Origin: Phenylobacterium parvum
GTDB lineage: Bacteria > Pseudomonadota > Alphaproteobacteria > Caulobacterales > Caulobacteraceae
Direction of reading: 5' to 3'
Assembly (NCBI RefSeq): GCF_003150835.1
Contig: NZ_CP029479.1
Coordinates: 186,001-250,000, forward strand
Length of the DNA stretch: 64,000 bases
Position numbers and translations under genes: made by a program. This document shows, piece after piece, positions 7,719-17,139 of the stretch. How positions within the stretch are numbered: the stretch's first letter is position 1; the number at the start of each line of letters is the position of its first letter. The notes under the pieces are model-generated. The model had not been told where the DNA came from. It searched no databases and saw only the letters and a program-made list of their open reading frames with translations.

Positions 7719-8639
7719 GTGACCCTACGGCCGCCCCTGCCCCGGAACCCGCCCGCCTTGACCCTCGCCCGCCTGCCCCTCGATGAGACCGGCGTCACCG
7801 CCCAGGTGGTCCGTAACGAGCGGCGCACCTGGCTGGCCGCCCTGCTGGTCGCCGTCGCCTCCGCGGTCCAGGTCGCGGCGGGACTGGCTTTTGGATCGGT
7901 GGCCCTGGTCGCCAACGGCGCCCACTCCGGCGCCCATGTCGCGGCCCTGGCCGTGGCGGGCGCCGCCTACCGGGTGGCCCGCGCCAACGCCCACAACCCC
8001 CGCCTGGCGCACGGAGCCGGGCGGATCGGCGACCTCGCCGCCTTCGCCAACGCCGTCCTCCTGGCCCTGGCGGCCTTTGGGCTGGCGGTCGAGAGCGTGT
8101 CGCGCCTGGTCACGCCCGAGGTCCCCGATTACCCCGCAGCCCTCTATGCAGCGGCGGGCGGCCTGGCCCTGAACCTGGCCTGCATGGCGCTCCTGCGCCC
8201 CGGCGCCGCCGACCGGCGGGACCCTTCCGGCGATATCAATCTTTCAGCGGCCCATCTGCACGTGGCGGCGGACGCCGCGGTCGCCGCCCTGACCCTTGCG
8301 GGGCTGTTCGCCGCCTGGCGTCTCGGCTGGACCTGGGCCGATCCCGTCGCGGCCCTCGTGGGGGCGGGCCTGATCGCCCATTTCGCCGCCACGATCCTCC
8401 GGCGGGCCGGGGCGGCGCTCCTGGACCTGAGGCAGTCCCCCGCCCTCGAGGCCGAGGTCGCCCTTCGGCTGGAAGCGGCCGGCCTGGTCGCCGAGGACGT
8501 GCGCGCCTGGCGGACCGGGGCCGGCCGCAACGCCGTGGCGGTTCGCCTCAGGGCGCCTTCCCATGAGGCGCCCGCCCAGGTCCGGCGGGCCCTGGAAGGT
8601 CTTTCCGGGGTCAGCCGGATCAGTCTGGACCTGACCTGA
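7719..8639 (+). CDS. Cation diffusion facilitator exporter, DmeF-like
   Basis: About 306 residues from GTG 7719; TTG 7758 is an alternative, and GTG 7695 would lie inside the palindrome, so the start is uncertain. CDF proteins export divalent metals by proton antiport across the inner membrane. The protein is strongly hydrophobic, with about six membrane helices. Helix 2 has NGAHSGAHVAAL and helix 5 HLHVAADAAVAAL; the His-for-Asp change in helix 2 and the following LAHGAGRIGDLAAFANAV resemble the DmeF subfamily (cobalt, nickel, iron) rather than ZitB/YiiP. It is divergent from the COG0523 GTPase, forming a metal-homeostasis pair. Confidence 0.83.
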   Translation: MTLRPPLPRNPPALTLARLPLDETGVTAQVVRNERRTWLAALLVAVASAVQVAAGLAFGSVALVANGAHSGAHVAALAVAGAAYRVARANAHNPRLAHGAGRIGDLAAFANAVLLALAAFGLAVESVSRLVTPEVPDYPAALYAAAGGLALNLACMALLRPGAADRRDPSGDINLSAAHLHVAADAAVAALTLAGLFAAWRLGWTWADPVAALVGAGLIAHFAATILRRAGAALLDLRQSPALEAEVALRLEAAGLVAEDVRAWRTGAGRNAVAVRLRAPSHEAPAQVRRALEGLSGVSRISLDLT

Positions 8640-8685
8640 GGCGGGGCGGCTTGACGCCGCCGGCCGGATCAGGGCTCAAACGCGC

Positions 8686-10044
8686 ATGCCTTCCCCCTGG
8701 CTCCGCATGACACCGCCCCCTCCGCCACCGCCGCCGGGCCTGGGCTGGCGGATGCTTGGGCCGCTCATGACGGTCGCCGACGCCGCCTGGCTCGCGCCTT
8801 CGCTCATTGTCCATTCCGTCCGGGTCCTGCCCGATCGCCTGCGACGCCTGCCCGAGACGGCCCTCGACGTGGGCGTTTCCGCCCTTCTGCTGGGGTTCAG
8901 GCGCCCTGTGGCCACCCTCTCAGCCGTCCTGGCCGTCACCATGGGCCCGATCGCCGCGGCCGGCGCCGCGCCGCTTTTCCGCACCCTTGAGCCCTCCGCC
9001 AACGCGCCCTCCCGTGAAGCCGCACGGTCTCCGACCCGGCGGGATGCTGACCTCGCCGCCCGCCCGGCCCCGCCGGCCCCCGCCGGCTTTGCTGAACGCC
9101 TGGCCGCCCTGGACCCCGGATTCCCGCGACCGGTCGGCATCGCCGTCATGGACGTCGGGTCCGGTTGGCTCGCGAGCTGGCAGGGCGACCAGCCCTTCCC
9201 GCAACAGAGCGTCTCCAAGCTCTGGGTGGCCCTGACCATCATGGACCAGGTCGACGCCCGGCGGCTCGACCTCGACCAGCCGGTGATCCTCACCGACGCC
9301 GACAGGAGCGTGTTCAACCAGCCGGTCACCCACCTGATCGAGAACGGGGCCTACGAGACGACGGTCCGCGACCTCCTCCAGCGCGCCCTGATCCAGTCGG
9401 ACAATGCGGCGAATGACAAGCTGATGGCCCTGGCGGGCGGCCCGGCCGCCGTCCAGGCCTTCCTGGCCTCGCGCGGCATGTCGGGCATCCGCCTTGCCGA
9501 AGACGAGCGGCGGCTCCAGTCGCGCATCGCCGGCCTCGCCTGGAGTGCTGAGCTCTCCACCTACGGCGCCTTCGAGGCGGCTCGGGCCCGACTGGAACCC
9601 GAGGCGCGCGCCGCCTCGATGCAGGCCTATGTGGAGCAGCCCTTCGATGGGGCGACCCCCGCCGGGATCGTCCGGGCCCTGGCGGCCCTGCACCGGGGTG
9701 AACTCCTTTCCAGGACCTCCACGGATTTCATCCTCCAGACCCTTGGGCGGGTGACCACCGGCCCCATGCGCCTGCGCGGCGGCCTGCCGCCGGGCTGGCG
9801 CGCCGCACACAAGACCGGCACCGGCCAGGACTTCCGGGGCGAGACCTTCGGCCTGAACGACGTGGGCCTGGTGACTGCGCCGGATGGACGAACCTACGCC
9901 GTCGCCGTCCTGGCCCCTCAGGCGCCCAAGGGCTCGCCCAATCGCCTGCGGGTCTTCCAGTCGGTCTCCGCCGCCCTGGTCGAGCAGTGGGGTGGACAGC
10001 CCCTTCCCCTGCCCACCACACCGCAGTCGGACCGCGCCGACTGA
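8686..10044 (+). CDS. Class A beta-lactamase-like serine hydrolase with unusual N-terminus
   Basis: Predicted 452 residues. The C-terminal domain (about 140-440) has the full active-site set of class A enzymes: SVSK at 175-178, SDN at 238-240, an acidic omega-loop-like LAEDERRL, and KTG at 376-378. Such proteins acylate on Ser and act on beta-lactams or peptidoglycan-like substrates, in the periplasm. The N-terminal 110 residues are odd for the family: eight prolines in a row near residue 10, then two hydrophobic stretches (PLMTVADAAWLAPSLIV and LSAVLAVTMGPIAAAGAA) separated by basic residues. That suggests a membrane anchor, or a start further in than shown. Which substrate it cleaves cannot be read. 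Confidence 0.82.
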   Translation: MPSPWLRMTPPPPPPPPGLGWRMLGPLMTVADAAWLAPSLIVHSVRVLPDRLRRLPETALDVGVSALLLGFRRPVATLSAVLAVTMGPIAAAGAAPLFRTLEPSANAPSREAARSPTRRDADLAARPAPPAPAGFAERLAALDPGFPRPVGIAVMDVGSGWLASWQGDQPFPQQSVSKLWVALTIMDQVDARRLDLDQPVILTDADRSVFNQPVTHLIENGAYETTVRDLLQRALIQSDNAANDKLMALAGGPAAVQAFLASRGMSGIRLAEDERRLQSRIAGLAWSAELSTYGAFEAARARLEPEARAASMQAYVEQPFDGATPAGIVRALAALHRGELLSRTSTDFILQTLGRVTTGPMRLRGGLPPGWRAAHKTGTGQDFRGETFGLNDVGLVTAPDGRTYAVAVLAPQAPKGSPNRLRVFQSVSAALVEQWGGQPLPLPTTPQSDRAD

Positions 10045-10055
10045 GCGTCCCCGCG

Positions 10056-10083
10056 TTGACTCAGGCGGGTCGGTCTGTATAAG
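10056..10083 (+). promoter_or_regulatory. Promoter of rplU-rpmA
   Basis: TTGACT (10056-10061), a 16-base spacer and TATAAG (10078-10083), close to the sigma-70 consensus, 69 bases before the rplU ATG. Confidence 0.65.
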
Positions 10084-10093
10084 AGCCCGCTTC

Positions 10094-10117
10094 CGCCCGC
10101 GGGGTTCCCTGCGGGCG
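10094..10117 (+). promoter_or_regulatory. Stem-loop in the 5' leader of rplU
   Basis: CGCCCGC-g-GGG-tt-CCC-t-GCGGGCG forms a 10-bp hairpin starting within about 10 bases of the expected transcript start. A U-rich CTTTCTTTGCTATTTC follows. It could be an attenuator or protein-binding leader for ribosomal protein control; no known leader family was recognised. Confidence 0.45.
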
Positions 10118-10151
10118 CCGCTTTCTTTGCTATTTCTTCGGGACGCCAATC

Positions 10152-10709
10152 ATGTACGCGGTGATCAGAACCGGCGGCAAACAGTACCGGGTCGAACCTG
10201 GCGACGTACTGGTGGTCGAAAAGCTGGGCGGCGAGCCCGGCGCGGACGTGGCCTTCTCGGACGTCCTGATGCTGGGCGACGGCGCTGCGGTCACCGTTGG
10301 CGCCCCCACCGTCGAGGGCGCTGCGGTCAACGCCACCCTGATCGAGACCCGCAAGGGCGAGAAGGTCCGGATCTTCAAGAAGATCCGCCGCCAGGGCTAT
10401 CGCCGCACCCGCGGCCACCGTCAGCCCGAGACCGTGCTGCGCGTCACCTCCATCACCGGCGCCGGCAAGACCGCCGCCTGGGACGGCGTGGTCGACCTGA
10501 CGCCCAAGGCCCTGCTGGACGCCAAGGCCCGCAACCTGAAGGCTGTTGTCGCCTCGCTGGAAGCCGCGGCGCCCGTCGCCGCTCCGGCCAAGGCCGCGAA
10601 GGCCAAGGCCGCTCCGGCGGAGGCCGCCGAGGCGGCTCCGGCTGAGAAGCCCGCCGCGAAGAAGGCTGCGCCCAAGAAGGCCGCGGCCAAGAAGACCGAC
10701 GCCGAATAA
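10152..10709 (+). CDS. rplU: 50S ribosomal protein L21 with Ala/Lys-rich C-terminal extension
   Basis: Predicted 185 residues against about 103 for most L21 proteins. The first 103 or so residues are canonical: MYAVIRTGGKQYRVEPGDVL, KVRIFKKIRRQGYRRTRGHRQ and RVTSITG. The rest is a low-complexity tail of Ala, Lys, Pro and Glu (for example KPAAKKAAPKKAAAKK), likely disordered and RNA-binding. ATG 10152 gives the family start. rpmA follows after 30 bases in the same transcript, as in most bacteria. L21 binds 23S rRNA in the large subunit. Extended L21 proteins are common in this bacterial class. Confidence 0.97.
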   Translation: MYAVIRTGGKQYRVEPGDVLVVEKLGGEPGADVAFSDVLMLGDGAAVTVGAPTVEGAAVNATLIETRKGEKVRIFKKIRRQGYRRTRGHRQPETVLRVTSITGAGKTAAWDGVVDLTPKALLDAKARNLKAVVASLEAAAPVAAPAKAAKAKAAPAEAAEAAPAEKPAAKKAAPKKAAAKKTDAE

Positions 10710-10739
10710 GCGTCGGAAACCTAGTTTCAGGAGGCCCCC

Positions 10740-11000
10740 ATGGCTCACAAGAAATCCGGCGGATCCTCGCGCAACGGGCGCGACTCGGCGGGCCGCCGTC
10801 TCGGCGTGAAGAAGTTCGGTGGTGAGGCGGTCCTGGCCGGCAACATCATCGTGCGCCAGCGCGGCACCAAGTTCTTCCCGGGCGACAATGTTGGCATGGG
10901 CAAGGACCACACCCTCTTCGCGACCGCCCACGGCGCCGTGAAGTTCATCACCAAGCGTGATGACCGCACCTACGTCTGCGTGGAAAACGCGGCCGGCTGA
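10740..11000 (+). CDS. rpmA: 50S ribosomal protein L27
   Basis: Predicted 86 residues, standard length. The N-terminus [20 protein letters not shown] reaches the peptidyl-transferase centre in the known structure; [22 protein letters not shown] and [11 protein letters not shown] follow, all typical. There is no processed N-terminal extension of the Firmicutes type. An AGGAGG ribosome site precedes ATG 10740. It forms an operon with rplU and is followed by two hairpins, the second a clear terminator. Confidence 0.98.
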   Translation: MAHKKSGGSSRNGRDSAGRRLGVKKFGGEAVLAGNIIVRQRGTKFFPGDNVGMGKDHTLFATAHGAVKFITKRDDRTYVCVENAAG

Positions 11001-11001
11001 C

Positions 11002-11023
11002 GCGGACCTTCCCGAAGGTCCGC
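11002..11023 (+). other. Hairpin directly after rpmA
   Basis: GCGGACCTT / AAGGTCCGC, a 9-bp stem with a CCCG loop, starting two bases after the rpmA stop. There is no T-tract; it probably protects the 3' end or assists the terminator at 11054. Confidence 0.6.
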
Positions 11024-11053
11024 CTGCCTGGCGGACCGGTGGATCTCCCGAAG

Positions 11054-11084
11054 CGGGGAGCCCGGACGCCGGGCTCCCCGTTTT
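11054..11084 (+). terminator. Rho-independent terminator of rplU-rpmA
   Basis: A perfect 12-bp stem (cggggagcccgg 11054-11065, complement 11069-11080) with a 3-base loop is followed by TTTTCGTTTTC. It separates the ribosomal operon from the GNAT gene. Confidence 0.9.
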
Positions 11085-11125
11085 CGTTTTCAGGCCCCCG
11101 GCAGAGGGGCCGGGAGGTCCCCGAA

Positions 11126-11659
11126 ATGCGCCCCTTCCGCCCGGAACCCATCATCGAGACGCCCCGCCTGCGCCTGCGTGCGCCCAGGCGCAGTGACGCC
11201 GCCCGGATCGCCGCCCTCTGCTCGGATTTCGAGGTGGCCCGCACCACAGCGCGCCTTCCGCATCCCTACGCCCTGGCGGACGCCGAGGCCTTCCTCGCTT
11301 CCGGCGACGGGCTCGACCCTGCCCGGGAGGCGCGCTTCGCCCTCGAGCATCCGGCGGAAGGCCTGGTCGGCTTCCTGTCCTTCTTCGGCGAGCCCGCCCC
11401 GGCGACGGAGATCGGCTACTGGCTGGGCCGGCCCTACTGGGGCGCTGGCCTGATGACCGAAGCGGTGAAGGCGGCCCTGGCCTGGGCCGCCCGGGACTGG
11501 GGCCGGACCTATGTGCGCGCCTGGCGGCTGGACGAGAACCCGGCGTCGGACGCCGTCCTGGTGAAGGCGGGCTTCCTCTACACCGGCGAGCGTCGCCAGA
11601 CCTTCGTGCTGTCCCGCGGCGAGGCCCTGCCCTCGCGCGGCCAGATCTGGCTGGCCTGA
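11126..11659 (+). CDS. GNAT-family N-acetyltransferase (RimJ/RimL type)
   Basis: Predicted 177 residues. ATG 11126 is chosen because GGGAGG lies about 9 bases upstream and homology begins at PIIETPRLRLRAPRRSDAARI; a longer frame would include the rpmA terminator. The domain shows ETPRLRLR at the N-terminus, EIGYWLGRPYWGAGLMTEAV with the acetyl-CoA loop, and ENPASDAVLVKAGFLYTGER near the end. This family acetylates protein N-termini or small molecules; the substrate is not known. It sits between rpmA and obgE, a placement seen in related genomes, but no functional link is implied by sequence. Confidence 0.88.
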   Translation: MRPFRPEPIIETPRLRLRAPRRSDAARIAALCSDFEVARTTARLPHPYALADAEAFLASGDGLDPAREARFALEHPAEGLVGFLSFFGEPAPATEIGYWLGRPYWGAGLMTEAVKAALAWAARDWGRTYVRAWRLDENPASDAVLVKAGFLYTGERRQTFVLSRGEALPSRGQIWLA

Positions 11660-11681
11660 TTTTGTCGCCGGGACGTGCTAG

Positions 11682-13843
<2,162 letters not shown>

Positions 13844-15058
13844 TCAGCCCAGGGCCGTGATCTTGCGGGCGGCCAGTTCGGCCAGGCGGCCTGCGTCGAC
13901 GCCCAGGCCCTCCAGCACCTCACGGGTGTGTTCGCCCAGGGCCGGACCCGGCCAGCGGACGCCTCCCGGGGTCTCTGACAGCTTCGGGAAGGCGTTCTGC
14001 ATCTTCACCTTCCCGAACACCGGGTGATCCACCTCGACAATGGACTGGCGGGCGGCGAACTGGGGATCCTCCAGCATGTCCGGGGCCCGGAAGATCCGGC
14101 CGCAGGGTACGCCGTTGGCTTCGAGCAGGGCCAGGAGCTCGGGCAGGGGCCAGTTGCGGGTCCAGTCCGAGACGATCCGGTCCAGCTCGGCCTGGTTCTC
14201 GCCCCGGGCGGCGTGGGTGGCGTAGCGCGGGTCGGCGGCCAGATCCTCGCGGCCCATGGTGGCGGCCAGGCGGGCGAAGACGGCGTCGCCGTTCCCGCCG
14301 ATCAAGAGGCTCTCGCCGTTGGCGCAGGGATAGACGTTGGAGGGCGCAATGCCCGGCAGGATGGAGCCCGAGCGCTCGCGGACATAGCCGGTCAGGTCGT
14401 ACTCGGTGACCAGGTTCTCCATGACCGACAGGACGCTCTCGTAGAGGGCCGCGTCGATCATCTGGCCGCGCCCGGTGCGCTCGCGGTGGTGCAGGGCCAT
14501 CATGACGCCGATCACGGCGTGCAGGGCGGTCAGGCTGTCGCCGATGGAGATCCCCGCCCGGGCCGGCGGACGGTCCGGCTCGCCGGTCACGTAGCGCAGG
14601 CCGCCCATGGCCTCGCCGATCAGGCCGTAGCCCGCCCGCTCCGAATAGGGCCCGGTCTGGCCGAAGCCGGAGACCCTGGCCATGACCAGTCGCGGATTGC
14701 GGGCGGCGAGGGCCTCGTAGCCCATGCCCCACTTCTCCATGGCGCCGGGGCGGAAGTTTTCGATCAGGACATCGGCCTGGTCGATCAGGGCCAGGGCCAG
14801 CTCGCGGCCCTCGGGCTGGCGCAGGTCGAGGGCCACCGAGCGCTTGTTGCGGCCGATGACCGGCCACCAGGGCGACAGGCCCTTGGGCAGGGACCGGCCC
14901 CACTGGCGCATGGGATCACCCTTGCCCGGGTCTTCCACCTTGACCACGTCCGCGCCGAAGTCGCCCAGCACCTGGCCGCAGAAGGGGCCGGCGATCAGGG
15001 TGCCCATCTCCACGACCTTCAGGTCGGACAGGGGCCCCTTGGGGGTCTGGTCGGTCAT
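13844..15058 (-). CDS. CaiB/BaiF family (class III) CoA-transferase
   Basis: Predicted 404 residues from ATG 15058, chosen because the family N-terminus is PLSDLKVVEMGTLIAGPFCG; an upstream in-frame extension is unlike the family. These enzymes move CoA between organic acids via an aspartyl intermediate. Seen: GQVLGDFGADVVKVEDPG, RNKRSVALDLRQPEGRELAL, IENFRPGAMEKWG, and GISIGDSLTALHAVIG with the likely catalytic Asp. The end (PVFGKVKMQNAFPKLSETPGGVRWPGPALGEHT) is typical. The substrate is not predictable. It abuts proB and is divergent from the FAH-family gene. Confidence 0.92.
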   Translation of the reverse strand: MTDQTPKGPLSDLKVVEMGTLIAGPFCGQVLGDFGADVVKVEDPGKGDPMRQWGRSLPKGLSPWWPVIGRNKRSVALDLRQPEGRELALALIDQADVLIENFRPGAMEKWGMGYEALAARNPRLVMARVSGFGQTGPYSERAGYGLIGEAMGGLRYVTGEPDRPPARAGISIGDSLTALHAVIGVMMALHHRERTGRGQMIDAALYESVLSVMENLVTEYDLTGYVRERSGSILPGIAPSNVYPCANGESLLIGGNGDAVFARLAATMGREDLAADPRYATHAARGENQAELDRIVSDWTRNWPLPELLALLEANGVPCGRIFRAPDMLEDPQFAARQSIVEVDHPVFGKVKMQNAFPKLSETPGGVRWPGPALGEHTREVLEGLGVDAGRLAELAARKITALG

Positions 15059-15179
15059 GGCGCGCTCCGGTTCCGCTCGCGGGGACCTAGGCCGCAGGCC
15101 GGGAAGGGTGTCAATCACCGCGCATCCTTTGGCGGCCCCGGGGTTTTCCTTCCCACCCGACAGGCGTATGCCGCCGTCC

Positions 15180-15860
15180 ATGACCCGTTTCACGCACGCG
15201 CCGCCGCCTCCGGTCCTGGTCCCTGTCGAGGGCTCCGACGCCCTCTTCCCGGTCCGCCGGGTGCTGTGCGTAGGCCGGAACTACGCCGCCCACCGCCGCG
15301 AGATGGGCGGCGACGACCGGGATCCGCCCTTCTTCTTCGCCAAGCCCGCAGACGCTGTCGTTCCCCCGGGCGGTAAGGTTCCCTTCCCGTCGGCGACCGC
15401 CAACCTGCATCATGAGATCGAACTCGTCGTCGCCCTGAAGTCCGGCGGCGCGGATATCCCGGTCGCGCGGGCGCTCGAGGCTGTCTTCGGCTATGCAGTG
15501 GGCGTGGACCTGACCCGCCGGGACCTGCAGGCTCTGGCCAAGGACAAGGGCCAGCCCTGGGAAGCGGCCAAGGGGTTTGACGCCTCGGGGCCCATCTCGG
15601 CGGTCCGGCCCTGGACGGGCGACCCGCCCCAGGGGGCCATCCGCCTGTCCGTCAATGGCGCCGTCCGCCAGGACGCCGTCGTGGCGGACATGATCTGGAA
15701 TGTGGCCGAGATCATTTCCGAGGCTTCGAAGCTGTGGAGCCTTCAGGCGGGCGACCTGATCTTCACCGGCACGCCGGAAGGCGTGGGGCCGCTGCAGGCG
15801 GGCGACCGGGTCGAGGGCGAGGTCGAGGGCGTCGGCGCCCTGGCCTTCCGGCTGGACTGA
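15180..15860 (+). CDS. Fumarylacetoacetate hydrolase-family protein (FAHD1/fumarylpyruvate hydrolase size)
   Basis: Predicted 226 residues; ATG 15180 or ATG 15168 are both possible. The family cleaves acylpyruvates or decarboxylates oxaloacetate using a divalent metal. Seen: VGRNYAAHRREMG, the metal ligands in HHEIELVVAL, GYAVGVDLTRRDLQ, KGFDASGPIS, and LIFTGTPEGVGPL. The length fits FAHD1 or NagK (fumarylpyruvate hydrolase) rather than the 420-residue tyrosine-pathway FAH. The next gene starts six bases after its stop and is a maleylpyruvate/maleylacetoacetate isomerase-like GST, which favours a gentisate-type ring-cleavage tail, but no dioxygenase is present. Confidence 0.87.
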   Translation: MTRFTHAPPPPVLVPVEGSDALFPVRRVLCVGRNYAAHRREMGGDDRDPPFFFAKPADAVVPPGGKVPFPSATANLHHEIELVVALKSGGADIPVARALEAVFGYAVGVDLTRRDLQALAKDKGQPWEAAKGFDASGPISAVRPWTGDPPQGAIRLSVNGAVRQDAVVADMIWNVAEIISEASKLWSLQAGDLIFTGTPEGVGPLQAGDRVEGEVEGVGALAFRLD

Positions 15861-15865
15861 GCGCC

Positions 15866-16510
15866 TTGGCCCTGACCCTTTACAGCTTCTGGGCCGCCAC
15901 GGCGCCCTACAGGGTGCGGATCGGCCTGGCCCTCAAGGGGCTGGACTTCGACATCGTCCCCGTGGACCTGCGCGCCGGCGATCAGCATGGCGAGGCCTAC
16001 CGGGCGCGGAACCCGCAGGGACTGGCGCCCGCCCTGGAGACGGATTCCGGCGACCTCCTGACCCAGAGCCTGGCGATCCTGGAATGGCTGGAGGAAACCT
16101 ATCCTGCGCCCGCCCTCCTGCCGCCGGACGCCCTGGGGCGCGCCCGCGTGCGGGCCATAGCCGCCATCGTCGCCTGCGACATCCACCCCCTGAACAACCT
16201 CCGCGTCCACCAGGCCCTGCAGGACCTCGGAGTCTCCCGCGAGGGCGTCAACACCTGGTCGGCCAGGTGGGTGAGCGACGGCTTCGACGCCCTCGAGGCC
16301 ATGGTCCTCCGGCATGGGCGGGGGTTCGCCTACGGCGATGCGCCGACCCTCGCCGACTGCCTTCTGATCCCCCAGGTCTACGCGGCGGCCCGCTACGACC
16401 TGGACATGAACCGCTGGCCGGCCCTCAAGGCGGTCGCCGACCATGCCGCCGGCCATCCCGCCTTCGAGGCCGCCCACCCCCGAAACCAGCCCGGAGCGCC
16501 GAGACCCTGA
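15866..16510 (+). CDS. Glutathione S-transferase of maleylacetoacetate/maleylpyruvate isomerase type
   Basis: Predicted 214 residues from TTG 15866; no ATG or GTG fits, and TTG gives the expected ALTLYSFWAATAPYRVRIGL start. Known relatives isomerise the cis to the trans product before FAH-type hydrolysis, using glutathione. Seen: NPQGLAPALETDSGDLLTQSLAI (thioredoxin-fold GSH site with the QS pair), ACDIHPLNNLRV, and a C-terminal helical domain with PTLADCLLIPQVY. The usual SS pair before the YRVRI motif reads AATAP here, so the catalytic Ser is missing or replaced by Thr. Translationally coupled to the carbonic anhydrase (TGATG). Confidence 0.82.
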   Translation: MALTLYSFWAATAPYRVRIGLALKGLDFDIVPVDLRAGDQHGEAYRARNPQGLAPALETDSGDLLTQSLAILEWLEETYPAPALLPPDALGRARVRAIAAIVACDIHPLNNLRVHQALQDLGVSREGVNTWSARWVSDGFDALEAMVLRHGRGFAYGDAPTLADCLLIPQVYAAARYDLDMNRWPALKAVADHAAGHPAFEAAHPRNQPGAPRP

Positions 16511-17139
16511 TGCTTGAGGACCTCAAGGCCAACAACCGGCGCTGGGCCGCCGCCAAGCTGTCCGTCGACCCTGGTTTTTTCCAACGCCTCGCCGGCCAGC
16601 AGAGCCCGGAGTACCTCTGGATCGGATGCGCCGACAGCCGGGTGCCGGCCAACGAGATCGTTGGCCTCGATCCCGGCGAGCTCTTCGTGCACCGGAACGT
16701 CGCCAACCTCGCCCCGCCGCAGGACGCCAACTACCTGTCGGTGCTGCAGTTCGCGGTCGACGTCCTGAAGGTCCGGCACATCATGGTGGTGGGCCATTAC
16801 GGCTGCCACGGCGTCGCCGCAGCGGTCGACGGGCGCCGGCGCGGCCTGGTTGACCATTGGCTGCATCCCATCCGCGAGATCCACGCCGAGCACCGGGGCG
16901 AACTCGACGCCCTGGCGGAGGGACCGCGCCTGGACCGGCTCTGCGAGCTCAACGTCATCCGCCAGGTGCGGAACGTCGCCTCGGACGTCTTTGTCCAGGA
17001 CGCCTGGGCCCGGGGCCAGGAGCTCAGCGTGCACGGCTGGATCTACGCCATCCACGACGGCCTGCTGACGGACCTCTCGGTGACGGTCTCGGACGCCGCC
17101 GGCCTCGAGGCCCTCCAGCCTGGCGTCAGGCCAGCTTGA
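16510..17139 (+). CDS. Beta-class carbonic anhydrase
   Basis: Predicted 209 residues, standard length. It hydrates CO2 to bicarbonate in the cytoplasm. The zinc ligands are present: Cys in GCADSRVPANEI, then His and Cys in GHYGCHGV, with the Asp-Arg dyad in ADSR. FVHRNVANLAPPQDANYLSVLQFAVDVL is typical, as is the terminal VHGWIYAIHDGLL. ATG 16510 overlaps the stop of the GST by one base, so the FAH, GST and CA genes form one transcription unit. Its last 14 bases overlap the 3' end of the convergent oxygenase gene. Confidence 0.95.
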   Translation: MLEDLKANNRRWAAAKLSVDPGFFQRLAGQQSPEYLWIGCADSRVPANEIVGLDPGELFVHRNVANLAPPQDANYLSVLQFAVDVLKVRHIMVVGHYGCHGVAAAVDGRRRGLVDHWLHPIREIHAEHRGELDALAEGPRLDRLCELNVIRQVRNVASDVFVQDAWARGQELSVHGWIYAIHDGLLTDLSVTVSDAAGLEALQPGVRPA

